Of a stretch of 64,000 nucleotides of DNA, positions 1 through 13,600 are shown one piece after another (position 1 is the stretch's first letter; each line of letters opens with the position of its first letter). The DNA lies in the NCBI RefSeq assembly GCF_023065955.2, contig NW_026622919.1:2430501-2494500 (forward strand), in the 5' to 3' direction. Below the pieces are notes generated by a model. That model was not told where the DNA came from. It saw only the letters and a program-made list of their open reading frames with translations, and searched no databases. The DNA is from Ursus arctos (lineage: Eukaryota; Chordata; Mammalia; Carnivora; Ursidae). The position numbers and the translations under genes are program-made.

Positions 1-1850
1 CTGTGATAGGTGGCGGTGTCCGTGGTCCACTGCTCGGCAGGTGCCCTCCTCCACACCCACTGACCCTAACTCGGCTTCCAGGGCACCGGCGAGGCCCCGT
101 CCTGCCAGCCAGCCGGCCAGCAAGGGGGAACAAGCTTGCAGGAGCCAGCACTGAACACCTTATTAGTTTGCCTGGGCTGCTGTAACCACGCAGCACAGAC
201 CAGCATCCTGGGGTCTACACGGTGGGTTGCTTCTGAGGTCGTGAGGCAGAATCTGTTCCGGGCCCCTCTCCCCGCTGCCAGGGGCTTGCTGACAAGTCTC
301 TGCTGCTCCTTGGCTTATACAAGCATCACCCTGACTTCTCCCTTCTTGCTCATGTGGCCTTCTGCATGGCTGTGTGTCTGCACCAAGCCTCCTCTTTTCA
401 TAGGGGCCGAGCTGTATGGATGAGGACCCATCCTACTCCAGTATGGACTCGCTTAACTAATCACACCTGCCACGACCCTATTTCCAAATAAAGGCATATT
501 CTCAGGCACTGGGAGTCCGGTACTACAAGTCAGTGTATGAATCTCAGGGGAACACTGCGAACGCACACCTCAGGGACATGGCCACACTGCCCAGAGCGTC
601 TCAGCGATGCGGCCACACTCCCCTAGAGGGGCTGGGAACTGCACTGGTGCTGGGGACACTGTCACCCCGCCAGCCAGTTGTAGGCAGCACACCAGCCAAC
701 AGTACCGTCAGCACTGCCCTGCAGGCCCCGGGGCACAGGCCAAGGCCCAGAGGGGCTCGTCTGCTGGTGAGGGGTGCCGGTGTGCCCCAGCCCCGAATCC
801 TCTGGCACCAAATTCCAAACTCTTTCCACGCCACGGTCCTTTCCAGTCTTTCCTCTTTTTCTGAAATGAAGCTTTAATTATAAATTATTATCTTAATTAA
901 TATAAACTTATATAAATTAATTTTAAGCAGTAACTTAGTTTTTAACGCCATATGAGCATATCGTTGAGAAATTCAACCGCACATGTATGGTTAAAACCGA
1001 CGGAAGCAGGGTAACGTCAACGTAGTTCCTTTACTCAGTTTGACGTCTATCTTCCCAGGACTTTTTTTAAACTCCTGCAGACATTGCCGCGTTGTTCCGT
1101 GGGTGTGTCCACACTAGTGTCTCCTAAGACGAGCATCACTCCGCAACTCGTTCTTTTTCCCCAAAAACACCAGCGTGGAGAGAGGCACGGCTCTACCCTG
1201 CTCCTTTGACGGCCACGCAGCATCCCGGCGCATGGTTTCGTGGCTAGACGTTCCCAAATGGAGACATTCAGCTTGCTTTCATTTTCCTAAAATTGCTATC
1301 GAGGTCGTGCTGACCATCCAGGGCAGAGGCGCCCGGGCCTTGCTGGAGTGGATTCCGCAGGCCGAGCTGCCGTCACAGGCGCGGCTCCGGGTGAAGGTCC
1401 TAGAGCCCGGGTTCTGCCAGAGCGGACGCATCACCTGTTCTGCGACTGGGACGGTCTCGTAGTTCAAGTGCTTGGCATGGGGGCCCGAAACCAATGGACG
1501 GCTGCTCCACGGGCCCTGGGCAGCGTGGCCCAGTGCGCAGGGCTCCAGGACATGCTCCTTCGTGCAGAGAGAGACGCTGCTCAAGGTAAGGAAATGCAGA
1601 TTCAGGGGCGGGGGCCCAGGACGCCTGGGCAGAGATGTCTTGGTGGGAATGCTGGGGAGCTCCACGGGGCCCATCTGCACAGGGAGTTCTTTCTCAAAGA
1701 ACGCCCGGGAGCCCCACCTTCCTTGTCTGTGACGGCGGGGGGGGGGGGAGGTGTACGTACACGGTGGACGAGAAAAGTCCACACGTAGAGGCTCGGGGAG
1801 TCCGTTGTGACACAGCACAGAATAAAGCACAGCGGAGACGTTGCAGATCA
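1..1850. other. 3'-flank of SLC26A11 with an old interspersed repeat
   Basis: No gene is supported here. From about 150 to 560 the sequence resembles an old LTR-like interspersed repeat, also seen at 24930-25120, 31930-32400 and 50430-50830. The rest is unique-looking sequence, with an AT-rich patch at 865-960 and a G run near 1738-1749. In human the next gene beyond SLC26A11 is RNF213, so this side should face it. Confidence 0.4.
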
Positions 1851-1861
1851 CGTATTCTCTA

Positions 1862-1867
1862 TTTATT
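1862..1867 (-). promoter_or_regulatory. SLC26A11: Candidate SLC26A11 poly(A) signal
   Basis: AATAAA on the minus strand, about 730 bases after the SLC26A11 stop codon (2594). It gives a 3' UTR of normal mammalian length; 1868-2593 holds no other coding exon I can see. Downstream use is not proven by the sequence. Confidence 0.55.
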
Positions 1868-2593
1868 ATCACAACGAGTAATTCACAGCACGGACTGCAT
1901 GAAAGCGTGGGCCACAGAGCACCATGTATGAAACGGCCCCATCCACACACGGCTGGAACACACCCCCCCATGCTGACGTACAGACAGGGGCGACACCACG
2001 GGGAGGGGGCCTGACTACCACCCAAGTCGATGGAGAAGATGATTTCCTGTACATTTTACAATAAGTGTTCACGGTTTTTACAAAAACACCAAAGCTCCTA
2101 CTTTTTTAATTAAAAAAACACTGACAACAAAGTTATTTTTCACAGACACGTTAAGTCATTTGGCACATCTCGGTTTCCTTCCCAACAACAGCACAGACGC
2201 CGCCACCCAGGCTGGAACCCGCCTCAGAGCTGCCCGACCCCAACGTCCCCCATAACCAGGAAGGTGCTGGGGTGTGAGGACCCCTCCCCTGGACCAGGTG
2301 GAAATCCTGCCCCTTTCTTCCCACAGGGTCTGTTGTTCTAGAAGGCTCTCTCCAAACTGTTCTTCAGAAAAAGGTTCATGCCCAGGGAACAGAACGGGGG
2401 TGGTTTTTCAGTCATCCCCAAGTAAAGCCAACAAGTCCCACCTGTGCATCTCGACGCATGGCCTCCTTCTTCCTCCAGGGCTCACCTGCTCAGTGCCCTC
2501 AGGCCACGGCGTTTATAGGGCGGCATCCGGGGTCACAGCATCCTGAACCTTCTGCGAGACTCCCCAGGCGTCAGACGTCCATCAGCGCCCCCA

Positions 2594-4604
2594 TCAGGCC
2601 TTCAGCAGGGCGATCTTGTGCTCCGGAACGGAGTCTTCGCTGACATTGTAGGGCTGGGTCCCTGGTTCTTGCCTCAGGTATTTCTCTGCAGAAAATACGA
2701 GGTTTGCAAGCACTGAAGAGGCGGAAGTGAGGAACGGTCGCATCCCAGGTGGGATTAAGGGCTGGCGCTTCAGAGTCCTAGAGCACAGGGAGTTGGGGTC
2801 CCCCCGGCCGGCACCCCCAGCCCGGGCAGGGTTCCGCCTAAGTCCCTGCCAGCACCTCATCACTGTCCACACCCAGATGACCCTTCCTTAGTGCCGCATG
2901 GCCCCTGGCATGGCCAGGCCACATCTGTTCCCCGTCTCCCGCTGGTCAGCGCCTGAGCTGCTCCCAGCAACAACACCCCGTTAAGCCCAAGAAATCAGAC
3001 ATAGTGTCGTTCCGATCCCAGTTACGTGACATTCTAGAACAGGCAGAGCTGATGCACGGGGGAAGGAGGCCAAACAGCGGCTACCCCTAGTGCGAGTCAC
3101 GGGGACGAACTGACGGCACTTTCCGCCGGAAACGGTCCGCATCTCCTCCGTGACCGCCTGGCTGTACCCACCTGCCGGGCCTCGAGCCACACACGTGAGG
3201 TCTGCTCATCCACGGAGCGTATGCCGCACGTAATTAAAACAGCCGTTCAAGTAACTCCCAGAACAGGAGGCCCCTGACTCCGTGCCCTCGCCTCCCCCAC
3301 CATGCCCGTGCCCCCCACTCTTGCACTTGGGCGCCCGATCCTCCCAGGGCAGAGTTTCAGTCCTGCGGTCCTGCCCCCGATCCCGCGGGCTGGGGGCGCG
3401 CTGTGCTGCCGTGGCTCTCTCTCCAATGACTCCGCCTGCACCCACCTGCCTCTTCCAGGGTGGAGAAGTACTGGACACCCTTCAGGTCAGCGGACAGCAG
3501 GACACGGAGCACAGGAACCTGCAGGGCAGAGAAACTGTAATTCCAGGCGGGGTGCCCCTGTTGCAGCGCACAGGCACGGGGGTCCAGGGCAGGGCCCCAG
3601 CCTCCCCCAGAGTCTCCCAGCAGGTACGCCTTCCCCTCCGTTTGGTCAAACAGATGGAAGAAACTGCCTTCGGGCGTGCTAGAAGAGGCAGACTTTTTAA
3701 ATGATTACTCTCTGAAAGACACAAAAACGAGCTCTCTGCAGACAGGACAAAGAACGGAACAGCTATGAGCAAGCTCTGGAGCCAGGGGGCCCAGCATCCT
3801 GCCCCAGGTCACACAGCCTCTTGGGGCCTCGGGGCCTCTGTCCTGACATGGGATGATAGTAACGGCGCCCCACAGGCAGGTGTGAGAGCGGAGAAGAGCC
3901 CGGCAAGCGCGCCCTGTGACGACACCCACCTGCAGGCCGACGAAGGCGAGGGTGACCCCGTGCCTGTGGAAGTCCCCTACGAGCTCCTCGAGCCCCAGCA
4001 CCACGGTGTAGTCGATGCTGCAGATGTGCGTGCACTCCAGAACCGCGCAGCGCGGGGGGGATGCTGCGGAGACACGTGCCAGCCGGTCACACGGGGCGGG
4101 GGCGGCTGCAGGAGGCCCTGACCAGAGGCCTGGGGCACAGCGAGGCCATCAGGAGCTCCATCCCCCAGTGGGGGGGGAGGGCAGGGTCAGCAGGACCCCA
4201 GGTGACAGCCGTCTGGAGACAACAGCAATTTCCTTTAGAGAACAAACGGGCCCTTTCTCTCCCCTAAATACCAACGCCCCGGAGAACAGAGAACGGGATG
4301 GGTCTTTAGGAACAGAGACTGAGAACAGCCCCCCCTGCTGCATGCAGACAGCCAGCACCCACCAGACGCCACTCTGAGATGCCCAGCCTCCTGGACCCAG
4401 GAGCTGAGGACGGGGCCTGGGGGTCCTGCGGCAGCAGCCTGGGGGGTGGAAACAGCGGCAGGAGCTGGGGATGACTGCAGCCCACCTAATCCTGGCCCAC
4501 GTACCTTCCAGGGCCCGGGTGAGTATGGCCTCGCGGAGGGCCTCCACCGCGGGGAAGTGCAGACCGCTGGCCGGCTGCAGGACCAGCACCGGCCCCTCTG
4601 ACAC
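2594..4604 (-). CDS. SLC26A11: SLC26A11 STAS-domain exons 13-16
   Basis: Exons 4505-4604, 3930-4063, 3446-3518 and 2594-2685 encode residues 475-606. The order of motifs is SEGPVLVLQPASGLHFP, then CAVLECTHICSIDYTVVLGL, then GVTLAFVGLQVPVLRVLLSA, and a tail ending in ALLKA before TGA at 2596-2594. This is the cytosolic STAS (sulfate transporter and anti-sigma antagonist) fold typical of SLC26 proteins, which regulates transport and partner binding. Exon 14 joins as GAA G|CA TCC, giving an alanine where I recall valine in human. Confidence 0.93.
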
Positions 4605-7600
4605 CTGGGGATGGGGGAACAGAGAAAGGGCGAGCCTGTATGTCCTGGAGGCAAGTCAGACTTGGTAGCTCCGCCAGAGTGGCCCGTCCACGCAGGAGGC
4701 CCCAACCCAGGCCGACAGAAGTGAGGGGAGTGCAGAGCCGATGAGCCCTTCCTTGGCCCCACCCACCTCGTGTGTAGTGGGAGAGTCTGTGGTTGATGGC
4801 AGGAGACTTACACCCATTCGCTAAGCGAACAGTCACACCAAAACAACGCAACACAGCTGAGTCAGGGGCTGCGGCCTCAGGCACCTTCACCCCACCAGGC
4901 CCCCTGAGGCCAGCTGCTCCCTCTTGCGGGGAGAACAGGCCAGTACCTGCAGTTTGGGTCTGGCCACTGAGTGTAGGAGAATCAGCACAGACACCAGGGT
5001 CCCGGCCAGGATGCCGTACTGGACTTCCCAGAAGCAGAGCAGGAAGGTCACACAGAGGGGCAGCAAGTCCAGCCCTGGGGGAGAGCGGTGCAGCTGAGGG
5101 GTGGTCCTGGTAAGCCTGGCTCAGCGCGTGAAGCCCCAGGGACACGTGCATCTGGGGACGCGGAGCCTGACGCCACTCGTGGGCTGCACCAGCTCAAGAC
5201 ATGTCAGCCCCACCCCTCCCTGCCAGGGGAGGGGCCACTAAGCCCTGAGGGCCTGGCCCCACCCCCGCCCTCTGGGAGGAGGTCAACAGTGGGCACCTGT
5301 CAGGGGGCTGAGGACGGGACTTGGGGATGGGGCCAGGCCTGGGACACTTGGGGCCAGGGAAGCCTGGAGACCACTCAGAGGCCAAATGGCCGACCCTGGG
5401 CCACCCAGGTAACTTCTCTGAGCCGCAGGAGGTACCCTGGTGCAAACAGGTGGGTGGGCTTGGGGGTCCACCCAGGATTCAACCCTGACATGCGTCACTC
5501 CGACAAGGTCCCCATCCTCCCGGGACCTCAGTGCGGGTGGGGAGCACCTGCCGTGCCCCCGCCCAGATGCCCACAGAGGCTGGCGGCGCCATCTCAGGGC
5601 TGTCCCAGAGATGGGGTGGCGGCACAGGGAAGAACTGGCACATGTGGCCTGAGACAGAACCACCGCTTCCTTCACCTGATGACTCTGGGGGGGGCAGACG
5701 GGAGAGAGAGCAGTGAGCCCCATCCGTCCCTCAACTGCTTCACAACACAAAACAGATACTTGCTCTAGTAAAGGCCCCTGCAGGCTCAGAGGAGTCCTGA
5801 GCCACTGTGACGGCGGGGAGGGGGGACTGTCCTGTCGGACACGCTGGAAGTCTCCCATCTTCCCCCAGCTGGGCCAGGCTTGGGGCTGGGAAAGGGGAGA
5901 AGGGAGAGGAGAGGGAAGAGGAGGAAGAGGAGGAGTGAGAGGAGGGAGAGGAGAAGAGAGGAGAGGAGAGGAGAGGGGAGGGGAGGGCAGGGGAGGGGAG
6001 GGGGAGGGGAGGAGGAGAGGAGAAGGGGAAGTGGAGGAGGGGGAGGGAGAGGAGTGGAGGAGGATGGGAAGAAGTGCAGGAGACGAAGGAGAGGAGGGGT
6101 GAAGGGGGGGGAAGGGAGGGGGAGAGGAGACAGGAGAGGAGAATGGGGAGGAGTGCAGGAGGATGGGGAGGAGTGTAGGAGGCAAGGAGGGGGAGTAGGG
6201 GAGGGGAGGGGAGGAGGAGAAGCGGAGAGGAGGAAGGAGAGGGTAGAGGAGAGGAAAAGGGGGGAGAGGTGCAGGAGAAGGGGTGAGGAAAAAGGGGAGG
6301 AGAGGAGGAGGAAAAGGGGAGGAGGAAGACAGGAGGAGGAGAGGAGGGGGAGGAGGGGAGGAGGAGAGGTAGAGAGGAGGAGCAAGGGGGTGGAGGAGAA
6401 GAGAAAGGGGGAGGGGTGCAGGAGGAGGCGAGGGAAGGAGGAAAGGAGGGGAAGCCGCAGGGTATCCTGTGAGTTGCAGACTCACTCAGCACTGCATATC
6501 GCTGCCCTGGGGCGCTCCTCGTGGCCTGAGGAGTTGAAGGGAGCCCTGACCCACGGCCAGCAGGACCACCTCCCAGAACGAAGCTAACACCCAGCTCCAA
6601 TCCCACCACCTGGGTCCTGGGAGGCGGTGGGAGAAAAATCCAGGCCGTGTGCGCGCACGCGCACGCACGAGTAAGCGTGACAGACGGACGAGGACATACG
6701 TACTCTTCACACGCCAGAGCGTCGCGAAGATCCTGGCGTCGAAGAGCGGGGCCACGGCCATGACGATGACGGCGGCCAGCGCGGACTTGGGGATGTAGGA
6801 GAACAGTGAGGTCAGGTAATCCAGCGACAGCAGCACCAGAACTCCTGTGGGGAGACAGGCGGGTGACCGCCAGCCCCACCCCCGCACGCACTCTGGGCAC
6901 AGTGGAGGGGGTGCTCACCTGTCACCAGGCCCCCCGCTGGGGTGCACACCCCCGACTGGGCGTTCACAGCTGTCCTGGAAGGCGACAGAGGCTGTTAGTG
7001 GCTATGGGACCCTGGAAGAGCAGGGGAGGCCGGTCTCCCGGGACAGGAGTGCCTGCAAGGGGACATCGGGCCCCGCGGACACCGGCACGTAAGGGGGAGA
7101 TGCTGAAGTGCACCCTGACCTCAGATTCCAGCCTCCAGTGGGGGTGGAAAACGAACGTCCCCAGCCTGGGGCACGTCAGCTCGAGCAAACGCTGCCATTA
7201 GAAACGATGACCCTCGTGTGCACGGGCAGGGAGAGATGCGGGTGACACCACCGAGTGGGGCGACGTCCCCCTCACTACACTCGCCATCTCCCACAAGCAG
7301 GCGCACGCACGTACACACGTGCGCTTGTCAATGCAGAGAAACACCAGATGCTGACAGCGAGCTCCTCCCAGGGCGAATCTGGAAGTGAACTTGGCTGCTC
7401 TTCCTTTTCAACTTCCCTTTTTCGTTTTGCCTGTTTGGAAAACTGCCTTCAGACCCGAATCTCTGCCAAAGAACTGGTCCTGGGCCCACGTTGCCCTCCG
7501 CCACCATGAAGACCACAAAGGAACGGCCACCTGATTTCCACGACAGCGAGGATTCTGCCTCGCATATGCTCGTGATCACCTGACAGTGACCTGTGCCCGC

Positions 7601-10600
7601 CAGCATGTCCTCTGGAAACACGTCTGTCTAGCCATGTCCCCAGAAAGCCTAAGTCACCCTTCACTGCTGTGCAGTTAGGCAGGAATGGCATTCCTTAAAT
7701 ACACATGGATGTTTTCAGCACTCGTCACACACGAGGCGCTGTGACAACCCAGGGCACAGACCCTGTGACCCCGACACGCTGATCGTGCAGCAGCAATAGA
7801 TGAAAAGTTACACCAAGGACGCAGAGCTCTTACTCCACGACGCGGCCCCTGGCACTGTTGTACGCGCTCTGCGTGGAACCTCCGAAACTCTGACGTGGGC
7901 CCCGTGTGAGTCCTGCTTGCGGGGGGGCACTGAGTATGCCCTGTGTCCCCTCCGATGCGGTGCTGTGGGGGTGCCGGGGAGGTCTGGTACTCAGACGGGG
8001 TGGGGCCAGCGGTTCCGGGGACTTGGGCCCCACTGGCTGATGCCTCTTCTCCACCAAAGGTCACCCTCTGTCCTGCCCTCCATTTAGGAATGTACTCCAC
8101 CACAAGACACAGGAAGCACTGCCACATTCTGGCAACATTTCAGGAGTAAACCATGGGGCCATCAGAGAAAACCACGTGAGATTGTGTGAAGGACAGCAAA
8201 GGGAGCCCCACTCCTGCCTCCCACGGACGCCCCTGATGTAGGGCAGACTTCTGCCCCAGAGAACGAAGTGGCATCGAGATGTGGACAAGGACCGGGCAGG
8301 CTCTTTGAGGCGGACGCAGACCCTCTGGCCTGGGCTGGGACCCCCTGCCCCCCGAGGCACAGGGAAGGACATGGTCACTCACCGTCCAAAGCTGCCTGTG
8401 ACCGGGTAGGAAGAGACGAGGGAGCCTAGCACGTTGGTCAGGCCTGGGGAGAAAATGGAAGGAAGAGGTTTATCCAGGAGAGAGACGGATTTAAAACAGA
8501 TGGGGGGTGGTGAAGAAAAGGAGGCCAGAAACCAGAAAGAGAAAACAGAAGGCCAGAGGAACCACCCAGGGGGATCCTACGTCTGTGTCCGTGTGTCTGT
8601 CTCATTGAAGGAAAGACAAACCATGACCTTTGCCAAGTTCACCGACCCTTGCTTTAGCATAACTCCGGCCCCAGCCCTGTCCCCGTGAGCTAAACGTGCC
8701 TTTTCCCACGTGTAACAGGCAGAGGAACCCACCTCCCCAGGAGGGGCTCAGGATGCATAAGGCTGCCCGGAGGCCAGCTGCCCACCTGCTGTACCCCACG
8801 AGTTCCTTCAGACCCACACTCCTCTCGTGAGATGACCGGCTGGGGCAAAAGGTCATGGCTGGTAAGTGGTCCGCCCCTGTGACGCTGACCCACCCACACC
8901 TGACGGAACCTGGCTGGGCCCCAAGAACAGAGATAATTAGTTAGCCCACGTTTATCTCAAGCGGCCCTGGCAGCATCTGGCTCACCCTGGCACCTTCACA
9001 AACACCACAATGAGGTCACAGGTCCAAGACCTGCTCGAGGCAGCTCAGGGTGGGGCCCACTCAGAGCCAGGCCCTCCCGGGTCCCACAGCCCAGCACATG
9101 CTGCAAGAGCAGGGCAGACATCGGTGGACGTGGTAAAGGCTGTGCCTGGACCACACATGGTCACCCTGACTCCTTACGATGGCCCCTTGAGACTCGGGTC
9201 AAAGGCCCAACTGCTTGAGGAGCAGGGATGTGTGGATCCCTCCCAGAGCGGCCTCTGTGGGGTCGATGGAGGCCTCTTGCTATGCACCTGCTGGAGAGCT
9301 GCCTGGCCTCTCTTACACCCCGGGGTCAGCAGCCCTTGCGGTCCACACATCTACCTTAATAACCTCAGCTTCATGGCCACCCCTTGCGTGTCGCTGCCAC
9401 GAAGCAGAGAAGTTCTGTGCTATCTGCAGAAACGGGAAGGAGATGCCCCAAGGACTCCTGTCTGGAACTTCTACTACTGAGTGTGGGAAAGGTCTACAGA
9501 CTTCCTCTGCCTGGGGGCGAGCCAGTCCTGGCTAAGTCCACCTCACCAGCCACCTAGGTGACACCCGCCACCACGGGCTCAGAGAGGAGCCTGCAAAGCT
9601 CCCGTGACCCAACCTGGGGCCCCACGCCGTCTGCTGTCGGGAAACCCAGGGGCTCGGGGGAGGTTCCCCTGGACTCCGCTGGGAAGGCACCCGGTGCTGC
9701 TCGCTCTGACCCGTGCCCACCTCGCCAGGGGCAGGAAGGAAAGGCAGAGAGGCCTGGTGTCCACAATCATGATAACCGAATTAAAAATTCATGTCATACT
9801 CTCAGAACAAATCACCAGAGAGGCTGAATTCATGAATACAAAAAAACCCCAAAAAAACAAAAACAAAATTGGGAGGCCGGGCACAGACCTGTCCACAGCG
9901 GGGCCCACCCAAGTCTTCACGGAGCCGCCTGCTGGCCAGGAGGGAGGCCCCAGGGCAGGGGTCCCGGGCAGTCAAGGTCCCGCAGGTCCTGCCTGGCCAC
10001 GTTCCTCAGCAATCTGACTGCAGGTGGGACATTCTGGGCGTTCCCTGACACAGAACAGACTACAGACCTCGGGGTCGGGTACAGAGCCAGCGCTCAAGGA
10101 GCTTCCGTCAGCACGGACACCACACGTCAGCTGCTGGCTCCTAGTGACGGCACCGAACCATCTGGAGGTTTAAGGGTGAATCCACGCGAGGACTTCAAAG
10201 GGCCCAACTCAGGGCCACCTCTGCCCCTTGAACCTCACCGCGACCATCCCTGTGACCTGCACAGCTCAGGCGAGACACAGAGAAGCACACTCGCCCACAG
10301 AGAGCCGCCACAGGGGGCTTACCGATGGCCAGCAGCTCCTGGTTGGCGTCAATGCGGTAATTGTTTTGAGAAGCTAAAGGCAAAGGACAAAAAAAAACAT
10401 CGTCACTACATGCATGACCCCACTGAGAAAACATTCACGAGGTGAAAACACAGGTTATAAACTTCTACCCACGGCAGCGTCTACTTGTAAACACGGCACG
10501 AGCACATGCACAAATCACGTGCGCGTGTCTGTGTTGTCGTGTCACAGAAAATGCAGACAGACGGTCAGCAACACATTAACAGCAGGTAACTGGGGTAGCG

Positions 10601-13600
10601 ATGGATGTCGCAAGTGATTCACTCCTTTACGTGTTTCTGCACTTGGGCCGTTTCCTGCCACAAACACGCGTTCCTTTCGTGAGAAGGGGACAAAGTCTGA
10701 AACGAAACCCTCTCTGACTCCAAGTGGAGAGGACCCGAAGTCCCAGCCGAGGCGGTGCAGAGAGAGGAGCCGGCAAGCTTGCGGGGGGCGGGGGGGGGAC
10801 GCGGGGCGGGCGAACGCTTCTGGGAAGGGCCAGGCTGGGAACGCGGTAGGCGCTGCAGACCACTCTCGGTCGCGACGACTCAGCCCCTTTGTAGCTGCAA
10901 GCAGCCGTGGGGACCCGTAAACACGTGACCACAATCGTGTTCCTGAAACACCTCTTTACACAAACACTGAGGTGTGAACGCCACACGCTTTTCGTGTGTT
11001 ACAAAATCCTTATCCTTTTTACAAAGTTTCTCAAACATTTAAAAATGTAAAAGCCACTCTTGGGCCGCGGGCTGTGGCTCTCCAGCTCTGGTTTTGGAGA
11101 ACAAGCTTACAAGTTAGGACAGGACATCAGGTGACTTCAGAAGAAAACAGTGTTAAAGTCAAAGAGGCATACGTGCTGTAAGATGCAGACTCCAAAATAC
11201 CCCCAAAGCTCCTCCCCCCACCCGGAAAAAGATCGTCAGAAAAACAAAAACTGCGCGAGGAAGATCTGATCGGCACGTGCGGCGGGACCTGGAGCAGCCG
11301 CTGGTGATTAGCAGGGACAACCCCTCGATGTGCATCAGGCACGAGTCTCCTCGGCAGGACGGGCCGGTCAAGATGCTGGCACAACCACACCTGGTCTAGG
11401 CGGGTACAGCGACGTACACGCCGTTTAGAGGGTTTCATCTGGAGAATCGACCCATACCCCAGTGCAACGAGAGCGTAACCATCACAGAAGGAAAGGAAAA
11501 TGCCTTCCACGCACACCACAAAGCTGGTCGCCGCGCAGACCCAAGGGAGGGGACGCACGAGGGATGGGGTAGCCTCAGCTCCTATGGAGGAATCTGAGTT
11601 CTAGGCGAATGAACAGGCATTTAAGTAGGTGACTGCATCCCGGCCTCCCTGGGGGCGAGGAGGGCACAGGCCAGGGGTACTCAGCCAGCTGGAAAGAGTG
11701 CACTGTTAAATTTTTAGGAATTTTCGGAACCCATCATTAGACACAACCATTACTAGCTGTTACAAGAAAACTTTAAATGAAATAAATCATGTCAGAAATA
11801 AAGATGGACTTAAAACTTACGCCTTCCTGACCTACTACGTTTCAGTACGACCCATGAGGTTATTTAACTGCGTGTGTCCGGCAGGCAGAGGCCGCGGCCT
11901 CTCATCCTGACATGCGACCGTTCAGACTCCACGATCCACTGGAAGGCGGCGGGTGGGGGCACCTTTACGCCTCAGAAAAGCCGAAGGTGAAACGCAGAGC
12001 CTTCTCCTTCCAGAGACCAGGCTGGCACACGTTACCAGCCACCACTGGATGGGGTTTTCAACATAAACCACCTTTACTACACTTTTTTTTTTTTAAACAC
12101 GAGTATGTATTACTTGGATAAAAACTCAAGCTGTTAAAAATTGAAGCAGATAAAAGCAGGCAAGCACGGCCAGCTCCGGGCACCGCCGGGGAGGCCCAGG
12201 TGGTGGGCATCTTACCGAAGGACTTGGCCACCGCGATGCTCTCCAGGAGACCCACCAGGGGCACCACAGCCAGCCCAGCCCCCATGTCCTGAGGGAGGAG
12301 AGAAGGACAGTAAGGGACCGTCCAGGGGAGGACAGGAGGGCTCTGGCCAGGCAGTGACCCACCGACGCCGGCATAGGCTCTTCCGCGTCCAGCCGAGCCG
12401 CCGAGCTTTAGCTGCAGGGCCGTGGGCTCCCGTCCGGAGCCAGACACACAGCAGAGCACAGAAAACGTCCCTGCTCTGCCAGTATCCGTAGCACGAGAAA
12501 CACTCTGGGCTCGGGGCAGAAAACAAAACGTGGTGTCCTCTGAGGTTGTGCCCAATGGGAACCCTTTTGTGCCTGTCCCTGCACCCAGAGGCGCTCCGTC
12601 CCGTGGTCCTAGCGGGGCTCAGACCTCCTCATTACGAAGCAGATGCATCGGGGGCACAGACCCAGGCCCAGAGGGCACTGCAGCTCCACCGGCAGGCCTG
12701 GCTCCATCTCCACGCACCTGTACCATCTCGGTGAAGGAAACAGTCCCATTGGCCGTGGTCACGGAGAAGGACGGAATCCGGACTGGAGGGAGCCCCTCAG
12801 CGGTCTGCCCCGTCAGAACGAAAGGCTGGTATCCGGTTACCTCAAAGGAGTACGCGACCAGGGCGGCAAAGGAGACCACCAGGGCATTGCGGGCTAGGAC
12901 AGAAGGAGACCCGTCGGTGACATCTGGCTCCTCTGGGTAACTGGGGCAGCAACACACTCGAGGACGCAGGACACCCGCCCCCACCCAGCACCCCAGCACA
13001 CACACCAGCGACCAAGGGGCAGGCACGAACACAGGATGGCATGGCAAATGCCAGATGGCGGGACAGGCCCACGGCGACACACACAGCCTACCCGTGTCAT
13101 CTACTGGTCACCTTGGGTCCCACCTGAGCTACGCTGGCTTTTTTTTTTTTTTTAAAGATTTTATTTATGGGGAGCCTGGGTGGCTCAGTTGGTTAAGCGT
13201 CTGCCTTCAGCTTGGGTCATGATCCCGGGGTCCTGGGATGGAGCCCCACATCGGGCTCCCTGCTCAGTGGGGAGTCTGCTTCTTCCTCTCCCTCTGCCTG
13301 CTGCTCCCCCTGCTTATGTGCCCTCTCTCTCTCTCTCTCTTTCTGGCAAATAAATAAATAAAATCTTTTAAAAAATAATAAGAATCTTATTTATTTATTT
13401 GAGAGAGAAAGCAAACAAGCAAGGGAGAGGGACAGAAGAGGGAGAGAGAAAAGCCCAAGTAGACTCCCCACTGAGCGCAAAGCCCAACGCAGGGCTCGAT
13501 CTCACAACCCTGAGATCATGACCTGAACCAAAACCAAGAGTCAGATGCTGAACTGACTGAGCCACCCAGGTGCCCCCACACTGGCTTCTTAAATGGGGGC

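Noticed and set aside
1279..2025. Open frame of 248 codons on the minus strand
   Set aside because: It lies beyond the SLC26A11 stop, overlaps the 3' UTR and poly(A) region, and has no recognisable domain.
5283..6485. Open frame of 400 codons on the minus strand, and others of 392, 199 and 235 codons in the same place
   Set aside because: They are readings of the polypurine tract and give only Pro/Ser/Leu or Gly/Arg/Glu runs. The region is an intron of SLC26A11.
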